NCBI GenBank assembly: GCA_023898805.1
Contig: CP060260.1
Span: 682,001 to 746,000 of the forward strand
DNA length: 64,000 nucleotides
Source: Rhodospirillales bacterium
GTDB lineage: Bacteria; Pseudomonadota; Alphaproteobacteria; Micavibrionales; UBA1664
Direction: 5' to 3'
Shown here piece after piece: positions 48,542-56,881 of this stretch. The notes under the pieces are model-generated. The model was not told the DNA's origin. It worked only from the letters and a program-made list of their open reading frames with translations, and ran no database searches. How positions within the stretch are numbered: position 1 is the first letter of the stretch; the number at the start of each line of letters is the position of its first letter. The position numbers and the translations under genes are program-made.

Positions 48542-48573
48542 TTCCGGGCCGTGCGGTGCTATCCTTGCGCCGC

Positions 48574-50067
48574 ATGGCCGATTTCAAGCCCAAGATCACG
48601 CTGGAACTGAAAAACGCGCAGGCGCTCGTCATGACGCCGCAACTGCGCGAGGCGATTTCGCTGCTTCAGCTCAATAATATCGAGCTTGCCGGTTATCTTG
48701 AAAACGAACTGGCCGAAAACCCTTTCCTTGAAAAAGACGAAAAATCCCCGGATGGCGAGGATGGCGGTTCAGACGACGTCGCACCGGAATCCGCACCCGA
48801 AGGCGGCGAAAGCGACCCGATGGATGAAGCCTTCGCCGGCGAAGGCTTCGACACCGGATCCGACTGGGCGAATGTCGGCAAGGGCGGCAGCGTCAGTTTC
48901 GATGAAAACGACGAAAGCTTCACCGACCGCGTCTCGGAAAAAAAGACCCTGCGCGCGCATCTGATCGAACAACTGACGATCATGGCCGACCAGCCGGCGG
49001 ATCGTATGATCGGCACGCTTTTGATCGACCGTCTGGATGAAGCCGGCTATCTGCGCGAGGACATCGAAATTCTGGCCCAGCAACTGGGTTGCCCGAAGGC
49101 GCGGATCGACGCGCTGCTCAAGCGCATGAAGGCCTTCGATCCGTCCGGGGTGTTCGCGCACGATCTTTCCGAATGTCTGGCCCTGCAACTGGCCGAACGC
49201 GACCGCCTCGACCCCGCGATGCAGGCCTGCCTTGCCAATCTGCAGAAAGTGGCGGACGGCGATCTCAAGGGACTGGCCCGTATCTGTGGGGTGGAGGTCG
49301 AGGACGTGGCCGACATGATTCGCGAGATTCGCGAACTCAACCCAAAGCCTTCCGCCAGCTTCGATCACAGCATAGCCCAAACCGCCCTGCCAGACGTGGT
49401 GATGCGCCCGATCCCGAAACACCTGGGCGGCGGCTGGAAAGTCGAACTCAACCACGACACGCTGCCGCGCGTGCTGGTCAACCGTGAATACGCGAACATC
49501 GTGATGAACGCGCATGTGGGACAGGCCGACCGGCTCAAACACATGGACAAACAGGACAAGACCTATCTGAACGACCGGCTGGCCTCGGCCAACTGGCTGG
49601 TCCGCGCGCTGGACCAGCGCGCGCAGACGATCCTCAAGGTCGCCTCGGAAATCATCGAACGGCAGGACGGGTTTTTCCTGTTCGGCGTCGAATTCCTCAA
49701 ACCCTTGACCCTGCGCGACATCGCCGAAACGGTGGGCGTCCACGAAAGCACGGTCAGCCGCGTCACCATGAACAAATTCATCGGCACGCCGCGCGGGCTT
49801 TTTGAACTCAAATATTTTTTCGATTCCGGCGTCGGCGCCGCGGGCGGCACCGAACTGGCGGCCGAGGCCATCAAGGCCAAGATCAAGACCATGATCGACG
49901 CGGAAACGCTGGATACCGTGCTGTCTGACGATGACATCGCCGAAAAACTCAAGGCCGAAGGAATCGACATCGCCCGCCGCACGGTCGCGAAATACCGCGA
50001 GGCGGTAGGCATCGGCGCGTCGTCCGAACGCCGCCGCCGCCTGAAAAACAAGTCCGCCCTCGGCTAA
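48574..50067 (+). CDS. rpoN: RNA polymerase sigma-54 factor
   Basis: RpoN directs RNA polymerase to -24/-12 promoters and needs enhancer-binding activators. The 497-residue product has region I ('ALVMTPQLREAISLLQL'), an acidic region II, the core-binding domain, a helix-turn-helix ('RDIAETVGVHESTVSRVT') and the RpoN box ARRTVAKYRE. The ATG at 48574 gives the family N-terminus; a GTG 18 bases upstream is less likely. Confidence 0.95.
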   Translation: MADFKPKITLELKNAQALVMTPQLREAISLLQLNNIELAGYLENELAENPFLEKDEKSPDGEDGGSDDVAPESAPEGGESDPMDEAFAGEGFDTGSDWANVGKGGSVSFDENDESFTDRVSEKKTLRAHLIEQLTIMADQPADRMIGTLLIDRLDEAGYLREDIEILAQQLGCPKARIDALLKRMKAFDPSGVFAHDLSECLALQLAERDRLDPAMQACLANLQKVADGDLKGLARICGVEVEDVADMIREIRELNPKPSASFDHSIAQTALPDVVMRPIPKHLGGGWKVELNHDTLPRVLVNREYANIVMNAHVGQADRLKHMDKQDKTYLNDRLASANWLVRALDQRAQTILKVASEIIERQDGFFLFGVEFLKPLTLRDIAETVGVHESTVSRVTMNKFIGTPRGLFELKYFFDSGVGAAGGTELAAEAIKAKIKTMIDAETLDTVLSDDDIAEKLKAEGIDIARRTVAKYREAVGIGASSERRRRLKNKSALG

Positions 50068-50098
50068 GTTAAAATCTTCTTAAAGAATAAAGACCAGA

Positions 50099-50127
50099 CT
50101 TGAAATAAGGGGGCTTCAGGCCCATGT
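50099..50127 (+). promoter_or_regulatory. Candidate heat-shock sigma (RpoH) promoter before hpf
   Basis: CTTGAAA (50099-50105), a 15-base spacer and CCCATGT (50121-50127) match the RpoH pattern CTTGAAA-N13-15-CCCATnT. It lies 32 bases after the rpoN stop codon and about 55 bases before the hpf start. It was matched by eye. Transcription from it would allow hpf expression separate from rpoN under stress. Confidence 0.45.
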
Positions 50128-50182
50128 CTAAACCGGCTATATTGCCCCTTGTCCCATAAACAAAAATTCAGGAGTGCAATCC

Positions 50183-50827
50183 ATGAATCTGTCCGTCAAA
50201 GGCCAACACGTGGATGTCGGCGAAGCTTTACGCGCCCATATCGAAGAAAAGATGGAAAATCTGAAATCCAAGTATTTCAACCGCGTCACGACCGCGACCG
50301 TCTTTTTCAGCCGCGAAGGGCACTATCTTTTCCGCTCTGCCGTAACTTTCCATGTCGGTCACGACATCAAGGTGCAGGCGACATCGGAAAATGCCGATGC
50401 CTATGCCGCCTTCGATGACGCGCTTGAACGCGTGGGCAAGCAGTTGCGCCGTTACAAGACGCGCCTGCGCGACCACCATGAGCGGCTGGAAAAGACACCG
50501 GAAAGCGCCTATCTGCAAGCGCGCGACTACACCCTCCAAACCGACGAGGCGGATCTGGAGGAAAACGAACAAACCGCCCAGATGAACGAGCCGCAACAGC
50601 TATCGGGCAGCGAAGACCACGTAATCATCGCCGAAACCACGACCCAGATTCCCGCGCTCAGCGTTTCCGAGGCGGTGATGCGCATGGATCTGGCCGATCA
50701 GGATTTCATGCTGTTCAAGAACGCCAAATCCGGTGGGCTGAACGTTGTCTACCGCAGACCCGACGGGCATATCGGTTGGGTCGACCCCTCGATGACCGAA
50801 GGGGCCTCTTCGACCCGCGCCGCCTGA
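50183..50827 (+). CDS. hpf: Ribosome hibernation promoting factor, long form
   Basis: Long HPF dimerises 70S ribosomes into inactive 100S particles in stationary phase. The 214-residue product has the N-terminal HPF/RaiA domain ('MNLSVKGQHVDVGEAL' to about 105) and the C-terminal dimerisation domain ('SVSEAVMRMDLADQDFMLF') joined by a charged linker. CAGGAG lies 8 bases before the ATG. It is followed by a strong terminator. Confidence 0.94.
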   Translation: MNLSVKGQHVDVGEALRAHIEEKMENLKSKYFNRVTTATVFFSREGHYLFRSAVTFHVGHDIKVQATSENADAYAAFDDALERVGKQLRRYKTRLRDHHERLEKTPESAYLQARDYTLQTDEADLEENEQTAQMNEPQQLSGSEDHVIIAETTTQIPALSVSEAVMRMDLADQDFMLFKNAKSGGLNVVYRRPDGHIGWVDPSMTEGASSTRAA

Positions 50828-50848
50828 ACCGGCCTGAACCCAACACGG

Positions 50849-50882
50849 ACAGCGGAATGGTTTCCATTCCGCTGTTTTTTTT
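50849..50882 (+). terminator. Rho-independent terminator after hpf
   Basis: A 12-bp stem ACAGCGGAATGG / CCATTCCGCTGT with a TTT loop is followed by eight Ts, 22 bases after the hpf stop codon. It closes the lptC-hpf transcription unit. Confidence 0.93.
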
Positions 50883-50949
50883 ACCCGCTAAAAGCCCTGA
50901 TTTGAATTATGGAATGGACAAATGCCATAACATAAATTAAAGAATACCA

Positions 50950-51582
50950 ATGTTCTGGAAACATCAATTCAGGCACATACTTGTATCACTGGGCATGCTG
51001 GCATCACTTGTGCCGTATAGCGTCACGCATGCCATGCAGCCAACCGACCCATGGGACCGCCCCGTAGGCATGATCCCCATGGGCGCCAGCGTAAGCGCGC
51101 CCGCTGGCTTTCTCGATTTCTGCCGCCGCCACCCCGAGGATTGCCTGCCCGCCGCGCCATCCTATGCCCGCCCGCAACTGACCACGCGGCGGATGCGCGA
51201 ACTCAACGACGTCAACCGCGAGGTCAACGAGGACATTTTCTTTAACTCCGACCTCGTCGATCACTGGGATTATCCGCAAGACAATATCGGTGATTGCGAG
51301 GACATCGTGATCGAAAAGCGCCGCCGCCTGATGGACCTGGGTTGGCCTGAGGAATCACTGCTGATAACGATCGTGCGTCTGAAACAGGCCGACTTCGCCG
51401 ACCGCACGACCCACGCCGTATTGACCGCACGCACCGCGCAAGGCGATTATATCCTCGACAACGAAATGCGCTTTGCTGTGCCGTGGACGCGCGCAGCCGA
51501 ACTCTTTGATTATGTGATGATTCAAAGCGAACAGAATCCAAAGCGCTGGGCGCTGGTTGATTCCGCGCCGCGCACGCCCTAA
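50950..51582 (+). CDS. Transglutaminase-like cysteine peptidase (BTLCP, DUF920)
   Basis: The 210-residue product has a probable signal peptide (to about residue 28) and a papain/transglutaminase-fold domain with the expected triad Cys116 (GDCED), His155 (THAV) and Asp170 (LDNE). BTLCP proteins include LapG, which cleaves surface adhesins under c-di-GMP control; no LapD-like receptor or adhesin is nearby, so the substrate is unknown. Confidence 0.88.
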   Translation: MFWKHQFRHILVSLGMLASLVPYSVTHAMQPTDPWDRPVGMIPMGASVSAPAGFLDFCRRHPEDCLPAAPSYARPQLTTRRMRELNDVNREVNEDIFFNSDLVDHWDYPQDNIGDCEDIVIEKRRRLMDLGWPEESLLITIVRLKQADFADRTTHAVLTARTAQGDYILDNEMRFAVPWTRAAELFDYVMIQSEQNPKRWALVDSAPRTP

Positions 51583-51591
51583 ATTCACGAC

Positions 51592-52041
51592 ATGCTCAAG
51601 ACCATCATCGCTCTCACCGTGCTTGTCGCACTGGCCCTTTTCCTGTCGCCCTACTACACCGTCACGCGCCTTGCCGCCGCGCTGGAGGATGAAAACCCGA
51701 AGGCCGTCGCCACCTATGTCGACGTGCAGGCGGTACAGGCCTATCTTCAACGCGATCTGGCCGCGCGCGGACAGGCCGAAGGCGGCGGGCTTGGAAAAAT
51801 GATCGGCAACTTGGCGGGCGCGGCGGCGGGGTCGCTGGTCACCCCGGATACGATGGTCGCCGTTCTCAAGGACCGCCAGCCGCGCGAGGCGCTGGGCATC
51901 AGCGATTCATGGAAACGCGTGCTGCGCGACGGCCACTGGATTTCAACGGATCAGTTCGTGCTGACCAGCCCTGAAGGCAAACCCGCAGCCTTGCTTACCC
52001 GTCACGGCGTAAACTGGCAGGTCACAGGCATCCGCCTGTAG
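51592..52041 (+). CDS. DUF2939-like membrane-anchored protein
   Basis: The 149-residue product has an N-terminal signal anchor (about 4-20) and the DUF2939 pattern 'SPYYTVTRLAAALEDENPKAVATYVD', followed by a Gly/Ala segment and a beta-rich end. DUF2939 proteins are periplasmic and uncharacterised. It follows the BTLCP gene by 9 bases and is probably co-transcribed. It is convergent with cysS with a one-base gap. Confidence 0.75.
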   Translation: MLKTIIALTVLVALALFLSPYYTVTRLAAALEDENPKAVATYVDVQAVQAYLQRDLAARGQAEGGGLGKMIGNLAGAAAGSLVTPDTMVAVLKDRQPREALGISDSWKRVLRDGHWISTDQFVLTSPEGKPAALLTRHGVNWQVTGIRL

Positions 52042-52042
52042 C

Positions 52043-53404
52043 CTATTCAGCATACCATTCCGTACCGCCCGGCCCGTCCTTGAGCGTCACGCCCATCGCG
52101 GCCAGCACGTCACGCAACCGGTCCGATTCCGCCCAGTTTTTCGCGGCCCGCGCGGCGTTGCGTTCGGCCACCAGTTTCTCGACCGCCTGCGCATCGACGC
52201 GGCGCACGCGCCCCGTACGTTCAAGCGCCGCGCGCCACTCCGCCGGTGTCTCGGCAAGCAACCCCATGATCTGCGCCGACGCGCGCAAAGCCGCGCCGTC
52301 CCCGGCCTTGGCCAGCGCATGCAGCCGCGCGATGGCCAGCGGCGTGTTCAGATCGTCACACAACGCGTCGATAAAGGCCGCGTCCGGTTTGCCGCCTTCC
52401 GCCGCCTGCCCCGCAGCCTCGATGACCGCGTAAAAACGCGAAAGCGTGCGGACCGCTTCCTCCAGCCCCGCCTGCGTCCAGTCGAAGGGCTGGCGGTAAT
52501 GCGTGGCCAGAAGCGCAAAGCGAATCGCCTCGCCCGGCGCGTGCGCGATCAAATCGTGGACCAGCAGCACGTTGCCGATCGACTTCGACATTTTTTCGCC
52601 CTCGACCGCCAAAAACCCGTTATGCAGCCACACCCGCGCGAAACCTGTATCGTCGTGCGCGCATACGCTTTGCGCGATTTCGTTTTCATGGTGCGGAAAG
52701 GTCAGGTCCAGCCCGCCGCCGTGAATGTCGAAATCGCGGCCCAGGAATTTTTCCGCCATCGCCGAGCATTCGATATGCCAGCCCGGCCTGCCGCGTCCCC
52801 ACGGGCTTTCCCAACCCGGCTGGTCGTCGGAAGACGGCTTCCACAAAACGAAATCGGCGGGATCCTTTTTATAGGGCGCGACATCGACCCGCGCGCCCGC
52901 GATCTGCTCGTCGCGATTGCGCCCGGACAGGCGCCCATAATCCGGAAACGACGGCACGTGGAACAGCACATGACCTGTTGCTTCATAGGCGTGCCCGCGC
53001 GCGACAAGGCTTTCGATCAACGCGATCATCTCCGGGATCGTGTCTGTGGCGCGCGGCTGGCGATCCGGCGCAAGTACGCCCAACGCAGCCATGTCGGCGT
53101 TATAGATATCGGTGTATTTGCGCGTGATCGCATCGATCGGCTGGCCCGTTTCCTGCGCCGCGGCCATGATCTTGTCGTCGATGTCGGTAATGTTCGAAAC
53201 ATATTCGACCCGCCCGTACAACAAGGTCAAAATCCGTCGCAGCACGTCGAACACCACCGCGGGCCGCGCATTGCCGATATGCGCGTAGTTATAGACCGTG
53301 GGGCCGCAGACATAGACGCCGATGCGCGCGGGATCAAGCGGCTCGAAGACCTGTTTGCGGCGGCCGAGGGAATTGGTGAGCTTCAGCGTATGTGTCGTAT
53401 CCAT
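52043..53404 (-). CDS. cysS: Cysteinyl-tRNA synthetase
   Basis: CysS charges tRNA-Cys. The 453-residue product has the class I motifs: 'GPTVYNYAHIGNARPA' (HIGH region) and EKMSKSIGN, with the zinc-binding Cys/His set of the family and a C-terminal helical domain. The frame extends upstream, but the ATG at 53404 gives the family start and length. Confidence 0.95.
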   Translation of the reverse strand: MDTTHTLKLTNSLGRRKQVFEPLDPARIGVYVCGPTVYNYAHIGNARPAVVFDVLRRILTLLYGRVEYVSNITDIDDKIMAAAQETGQPIDAITRKYTDIYNADMAALGVLAPDRQPRATDTIPEMIALIESLVARGHAYEATGHVLFHVPSFPDYGRLSGRNRDEQIAGARVDVAPYKKDPADFVLWKPSSDDQPGWESPWGRGRPGWHIECSAMAEKFLGRDFDIHGGGLDLTFPHHENEIAQSVCAHDDTGFARVWLHNGFLAVEGEKMSKSIGNVLLVHDLIAHAPGEAIRFALLATHYRQPFDWTQAGLEEAVRTLSRFYAVIEAAGQAAEGGKPDAAFIDALCDDLNTPLAIARLHALAKAGDGAALRASAQIMGLLAETPAEWRAALERTGRVRRVDAQAVEKLVAERNAARAAKNWAESDRLRDVLAAMGVTLKDGPGGTEWYAE

Positions 53405-53436
53405 GATCGGGAGTAAACCCGATGCGGCGGGGTTTT

Positions 53437-53841
53437 TCAAACCACAAACGCCTTGAAGTCGGAAACCTGCCCGCTGCGGACATGGACGGGCACCGCGGTG
53501 CACCCTTCCAGCACCAGCAACGCCAACACATCCGACCCCGCGCCGATCTCGACATTGTCGAATATACCGATGCCTAGGATTGGCTTTTCCAGCGCCGCGC
53601 CGGAACGCAGCCTTGCGCGCGCCGCTTCGCGTTTTTCAAGACGCGTTTCCGACAGGTCTTCGTCGCCCTTGACGCGGCCGTCCGCGTCCAAAAGTTCGTG
53701 TGCGAACAAGCTGCGCCGCCAGTCCGCCAGCACGCGCGCGGCATCGACGCAGATTTCGGCATACCGGCCAGCCTGCGCCAACGCCACGGGGTTATCCGTA
53801 AAAACGGGCAAGGGCAAGGATGCGGATGACGGAACGGACAT
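53437..53841 (-). CDS. Hypothetical protein, unknown function
   Basis: The 134-residue product is soluble with an Ala/Arg-rich helical middle and a C-terminal beta segment containing 'ILGIGIFDNVEIGAGSD'. I do not recognise the family. A longer upstream frame exists, but it would run into the divergent zinc-finger gene. It lies upstream of cysS in the same direction with a 32-base gap. Confidence 0.65.
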   Translation of the reverse strand: MSVPSSASLPLPVFTDNPVALAQAGRYAEICVDAARVLADWRRSLFAHELLDADGRVKGDEDLSETRLEKREAARARLRSGAALEKPILGIGIFDNVEIGAGSDVLALLVLEGCTAVPVHVRSGQVSDFKAFVV

Positions 53842-53920
53842 GACCAAAAAGCCTTGAAAACAGGGCAGGTTACCCTCAATGTATAGCCCGTAACCCGTAA
53901 GCAAAGCGTTAACCCTCGCC

Positions 53921-54094
53921 ATGACCGCCGCCCCCAAAACCGCACCGACCCACATCCAGGTCCCCAAAGGCGCCGACGAAGTCGCCTGCGATGGCGGCAA
54001 CGGCGCACTTGGCCACCCGCGCGTCTATTACAGCTTTGATAGCGCGGACACCGTGACCTGCGGTTATTGCGACCGGGTTTTCAGCAAAAAATAG
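53921..54094 (+). CDS. CHCC-type zinc-finger protein (NDUFS6-like)
   Basis: The product has only 57 residues. It shows the family motif '[17 protein letters not shown]' followed by '[10 protein letters not shown]', giving zinc ligands Cys23, His32, Cys47 and Cys50. The mitochondrial homologue NDUFS6 is a complex I accessory subunit, and alphaproteobacterial homologues are small stand-alone proteins. Two GC-rich starts upstream are not in frame, so the ATG at 53921 is firm. Confidence 0.9.
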   Translation: MTAAPKTAPTHIQVPKGADEVACDGGNGALGHPRVYYSFDSADTVTCGYCDRVFSKK

Positions 54095-54151
54095 ACTCGC
54101 CCTTCAAGATTATAATCCTATATACTCCCCCTGCCGGTGCCATCGGGCCGG

Positions 54152-54268
54152 TGATACCGGTTTTTATTTCTTGATAAAAATCGGTATGAGGATTGCGACT
54201 GCAAGCCCGCGCGATAGCGCGAAGCCTGCGTTGCGTCTGAATGCTTTCGTCATCGAACGATGACGAAA
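54152..54268 (+). repeat. Multi-hairpin dispersed repeat, copy 2
   Basis: This is the second copy of the element at 41944-42061, in the same orientation. The first stem (54154-54167 with 54174-54187) keeps 14 pairs although its sequence differs: two C-G pairs became U-A and one A-U became G-U. The CGCGC-GATA-GCGCG hairpin is identical, and the final stem TTTCGTCATC / GATGACGAAA keeps its arms with a different loop (GAAC instead of GCAT). The second hairpin is weaker here. It lies in the leader region of hsp20, 38 bases before its ATG. Confidence 0.82.
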
Positions 54269-54306
54269 CGGCATGAATTTGTCGCTTCTTTGCAAAGGAC
54301 AAGAAA

Positions 54307-54774
54307 ATGACGCGCCTGACACTTTTTGATTCCCCGCTTTTTTTGGGCTTTGAGCATTTTGAACGCTCGCTCGACCGGTTGAAGAAATCCGGCGGCGACG
54401 GATACCCGCCCTATAACATCGAACAAATCGGCGAAAACGGCCTGCGCATCACGCTGGCGGTCGCCGGGTTTTCGATGGACGATCTCGACGTCGAGATCGA
54501 CAACAACCAGTTGACGATTCGCGGCAGACAGACGGAAGAACCGGCGCGAATCTTCCTGCATCGCGGCATCGCCGCCCGCCAGTTCCAGCGCGCTTTTGTA
54601 CTGGCCGACGGAATCGAAATCGGCGAAGCGACGCTGGACAACGGCCTGCTCCATATCGACCTGCGCCGCATCGTGCCGGAAAGCCAGGTCCAGAAAATCC
54701 GGATCCAGAAGGCAGGTACGAAAACGGCCAAACCGGCCGAAAAGATCATCGAGGTGGAAGGAAGACAGTCATGA
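54307..54774 (+). CDS. Small heat-shock protein Hsp20/IbpA family
   Basis: Hsp20 proteins bind unfolded proteins during heat stress. The 155-residue product has the alpha-crystallin domain: 'YNIEQIGENGLRITLAVAG', 'DLDVEIDNNQLTIRG' and 'FVLADGIEIGEATLDNGLL'. AAAGGAC precedes the ATG. A CCTATATA near 54117 fits the alphaproteobacterial RpoH -10 pattern but its -35 partner is weak. The ATG of the DUF1150 gene overlaps its stop codon. Confidence 0.92.
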   Translation: MTRLTLFDSPLFLGFEHFERSLDRLKKSGGDGYPPYNIEQIGENGLRITLAVAGFSMDDLDVEIDNNQLTIRGRQTEEPARIFLHRGIAARQFQRAFVLADGIEIGEATLDNGLLHIDLRRIVPESQVQKIRIQKAGTKTAKPAEKIIEVEGRQS

Positions 54775-55007
54775 ACCGCATCACCGCGCCGCACAACGCC
54801 GCCGATATGATCCGCACCATGAACGCATCCGAATTCCAGGCCCTTGGCGTGCCTTTGGTCGCCTATGTCCGGCGCATCGACATGGGCGGCATTCCCGCCT
54901 ATGCCCTGCACGGTGCCGATGGCACAAAGCTGGGGCTGGAGGCCAGTGAGGATCTGGCCGCGCTGGCCGCGCGCGAACGCGATCTGCTGCCGGTGATGGT
55001 GCAGTAG
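54771..55007 (+). CDS. DUF1150-family protein
   Basis: The 78-residue product matches the DUF1150 pattern 'EFQALGVPLVAYVRRI...YALHGADGTKLGL'. These small proteins are almost confined to alphaproteobacteria and usually lie behind hsp20, as here with a 4-base overlap. Their function is unknown; a stress role is inferred from the pairing. Confidence 0.85.
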   Translation: MNRITAPHNAADMIRTMNASEFQALGVPLVAYVRRIDMGGIPAYALHGADGTKLGLEASEDLAALAARERDLLPVMVQ

Positions 55008-55033
55008 GCTTTAAAAAGGCAAATTACAAAAAA

Positions 55034-55507
55034 TCAGGCCGCGCGGGTAAGCGCCATGTCGCGCGCGCGAAACAGATTGGCGACGCGCTCCGGCGTGTCG
55101 GCCTCGCGCAGCCGGGCCACGAAATCACGATCGCGTAAGGCGCGGATGATCGCCGAAAGATCGCGCAGATGCGCCTGCGCCTCGTGCTCCGGCGTCACCA
55201 TCATATAGACAATGTCGCAGGGATGGGTTTCAACCCCACGAAACGCCAGCGGACGTTCCAGCCGCGCGAAAGCGCACAGGCGGCGCGGCGCGACATCAAC
55301 CGGCACCCGCGCGCTGATCACGGCGATCCCGTCGCCGATCGCAGACCCGCCAGTGGTTTCCGCGTCCATCAGCAACTGGGCCATCGCCGCGGAATCGACC
55401 GCATGCGTTTTTTCCAGCATTCCGGTCATCTGGCGCAGCACATCCCGCACCTGAGCGGCGCGTACGGCAGTCAAAGTAATATCGGGAAGCGGGAACGGAA
55501 CGGTCAT
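55034..55507 (-). CDS. PtsN-like EIIA(Ntr) domain protein lacking the phospho-histidine
   Basis: The 157-residue product follows the PTS EIIA-2 fold of nitrogen-regulatory PtsN: 'LLMDAETTGGSAIGDGIAVISARV' aligns with the usual 'REx-x-GSTGIGNGIAIPHGK'. The position of the phosphorylated His is Ser65, and the preceding Pro is Ile. It cannot receive phosphate in the standard way. It may act by binding alone. In most proteobacteria ptsN lies behind rpoN-hpf; here it is about 4.2 kb away on the opposite strand. Confidence 0.8.
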   Translation of the reverse strand: MTVPFPLPDITLTAVRAAQVRDVLRQMTGMLEKTHAVDSAAMAQLLMDAETTGGSAIGDGIAVISARVPVDVAPRRLCAFARLERPLAFRGVETHPCDIVYMMVTPEHEAQAHLRDLSAIIRALRDRDFVARLREADTPERVANLFRARDMALTRAA

Positions 55508-55691
55508 GGTCGAATCAATCCTATACCGGTTCTACGGACGCAAACCTTAGACAAACTGCCGCACCGGAATCAAGAATTCTTTATTTTTTCCAAACTTCAG
55601 GCAAAAAGCTGAACTTGTACTTTTTGTTTCGGAAACTTTGCGCCCATGCGACTTCGCAGTTGCGAAATCGCGCCATATCCTTACGCGACAA

Positions 55692-56705
55692 TCAAAGATA
55701 TTTTTGCGCAAGGATCTCCGCGATCTGGACGGCGTTAAGCGCCGCGCCCTTGCGTACGTTATCCGCGACGCACCAGAAAGCCAGCCCGTTATCGACGCTG
55801 ATATCCTGCCGGATACGGCTGATGAACACGTCGTCTTCGCCCGCGATTTCGGCGGGCGTCACGTATTCCATCTCGCTTTCGCGCTCGATCACCGTGATGC
55901 CGGGCGCCTTTTTCCAGGCCGCACGCGCGATTTTCGGCGTCATTTCGTCCGCGAATTCGGCGTGCACCGCCTCAGCATGACCGATAAAGACCGGCACCCG
56001 TACGCAGGACGCGGATACCTTGATGTCGGTACCCATGATCTTTTTGGTTTCCACCATCATCTTCCATTCTTCCTTGGTGCTGCCGTCGTCCATGAACACG
56101 TCGATCTGCGGAATGACGTTGAAGGCGATCTGCTTTTGGAAGATTTCCGGCTTCACCGCGTCGGAAACGAAGAATTTGCGCGACTGCTCGAACAATTCGT
56201 CCATCCCGTCCTTGCCCGCGCCCGACGTCGATTGATAGGTCGCGACCACCACGCGTTTGAGCGTCGCGATATCGTGCAGCGGCTTGAGCGCGACCACCAT
56301 CTGGATGGTCGAACAATTGGGATTGGCGATGATATTGCGCTTTTTATAATCCGCGATCGCCTCCGGATTGACCTCGGGCACCACCAGCGGCACGTCCGGA
56401 TCCATGCGAAAATGCGAAGTATTGTCGATGACCACCGCCCCTGCCTGCGCCGCCAGCGGCGCGAATTCCGCCGACACCTTTCCGCCAGGCGAGGACAGGA
56501 CGATGTCGGTGCCACGAAAATCATACCCGTCCAGCGCCTCGACCTTCAAAACCTTGTCGTCCCCGAACGACACCTCGCGCCCCGCCGACTGACGGGAGGC
56601 CAGCGCCACCACCGTATCCGCCGGAAATTGCCGCGCCGCCAGCGTCGCCAGCATCTCACGCCCGACCGCGCCCGTGGCCCCGACAACAGCTACCTTCAAA
56701 CCCAT
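55692..56705 (-). CDS. asd: Aspartate-semialdehyde dehydrogenase
   Basis: Asd makes aspartate semialdehyde for lysine/diaminopimelate, threonine and methionine synthesis. The 337-residue product has the NADP motif 'GATGAVG' and the catalytic Cys131 in NPNCST. The frame continues upstream, but the ATG at 56705 gives the family start 'MGLKVAVVGATG'. It is divergent from the hybrid histidine kinase; the 176-base gap (56706-56881) holds their promoters, not resolved. Confidence 0.95.
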   Translation of the reverse strand: MGLKVAVVGATGAVGREMLATLAARQFPADTVVALASRQSAGREVSFGDDKVLKVEALDGYDFRGTDIVLSSPGGKVSAEFAPLAAQAGAVVIDNTSHFRMDPDVPLVVPEVNPEAIADYKKRNIIANPNCSTIQMVVALKPLHDIATLKRVVVATYQSTSGAGKDGMDELFEQSRKFFVSDAVKPEIFQKQIAFNVIPQIDVFMDDGSTKEEWKMMVETKKIMGTDIKVSASCVRVPVFIGHAEAVHAEFADEMTPKIARAAWKKAPGITVIERESEMEYVTPAEIAGEDDVFISRIRQDISVDNGLAFWCVADNVRKGAALNAVQIAEILAQKYL

Positions 56706-56881
56706 GCAAATCTCCAAAAAAACGTCTTTGAAAAGTCATAAGACCACGCCCGGGTTTTAGCGTCCATCCTTTTGAATTTAAAAAATTTTCATATTTTGCA
56801 GGTATCTTGGGGCGATGCCGAAAATCAGATAGAATCAACAGCGTCCATGACGTCCATTATGGTTAAAAAGGTCGAACACCA

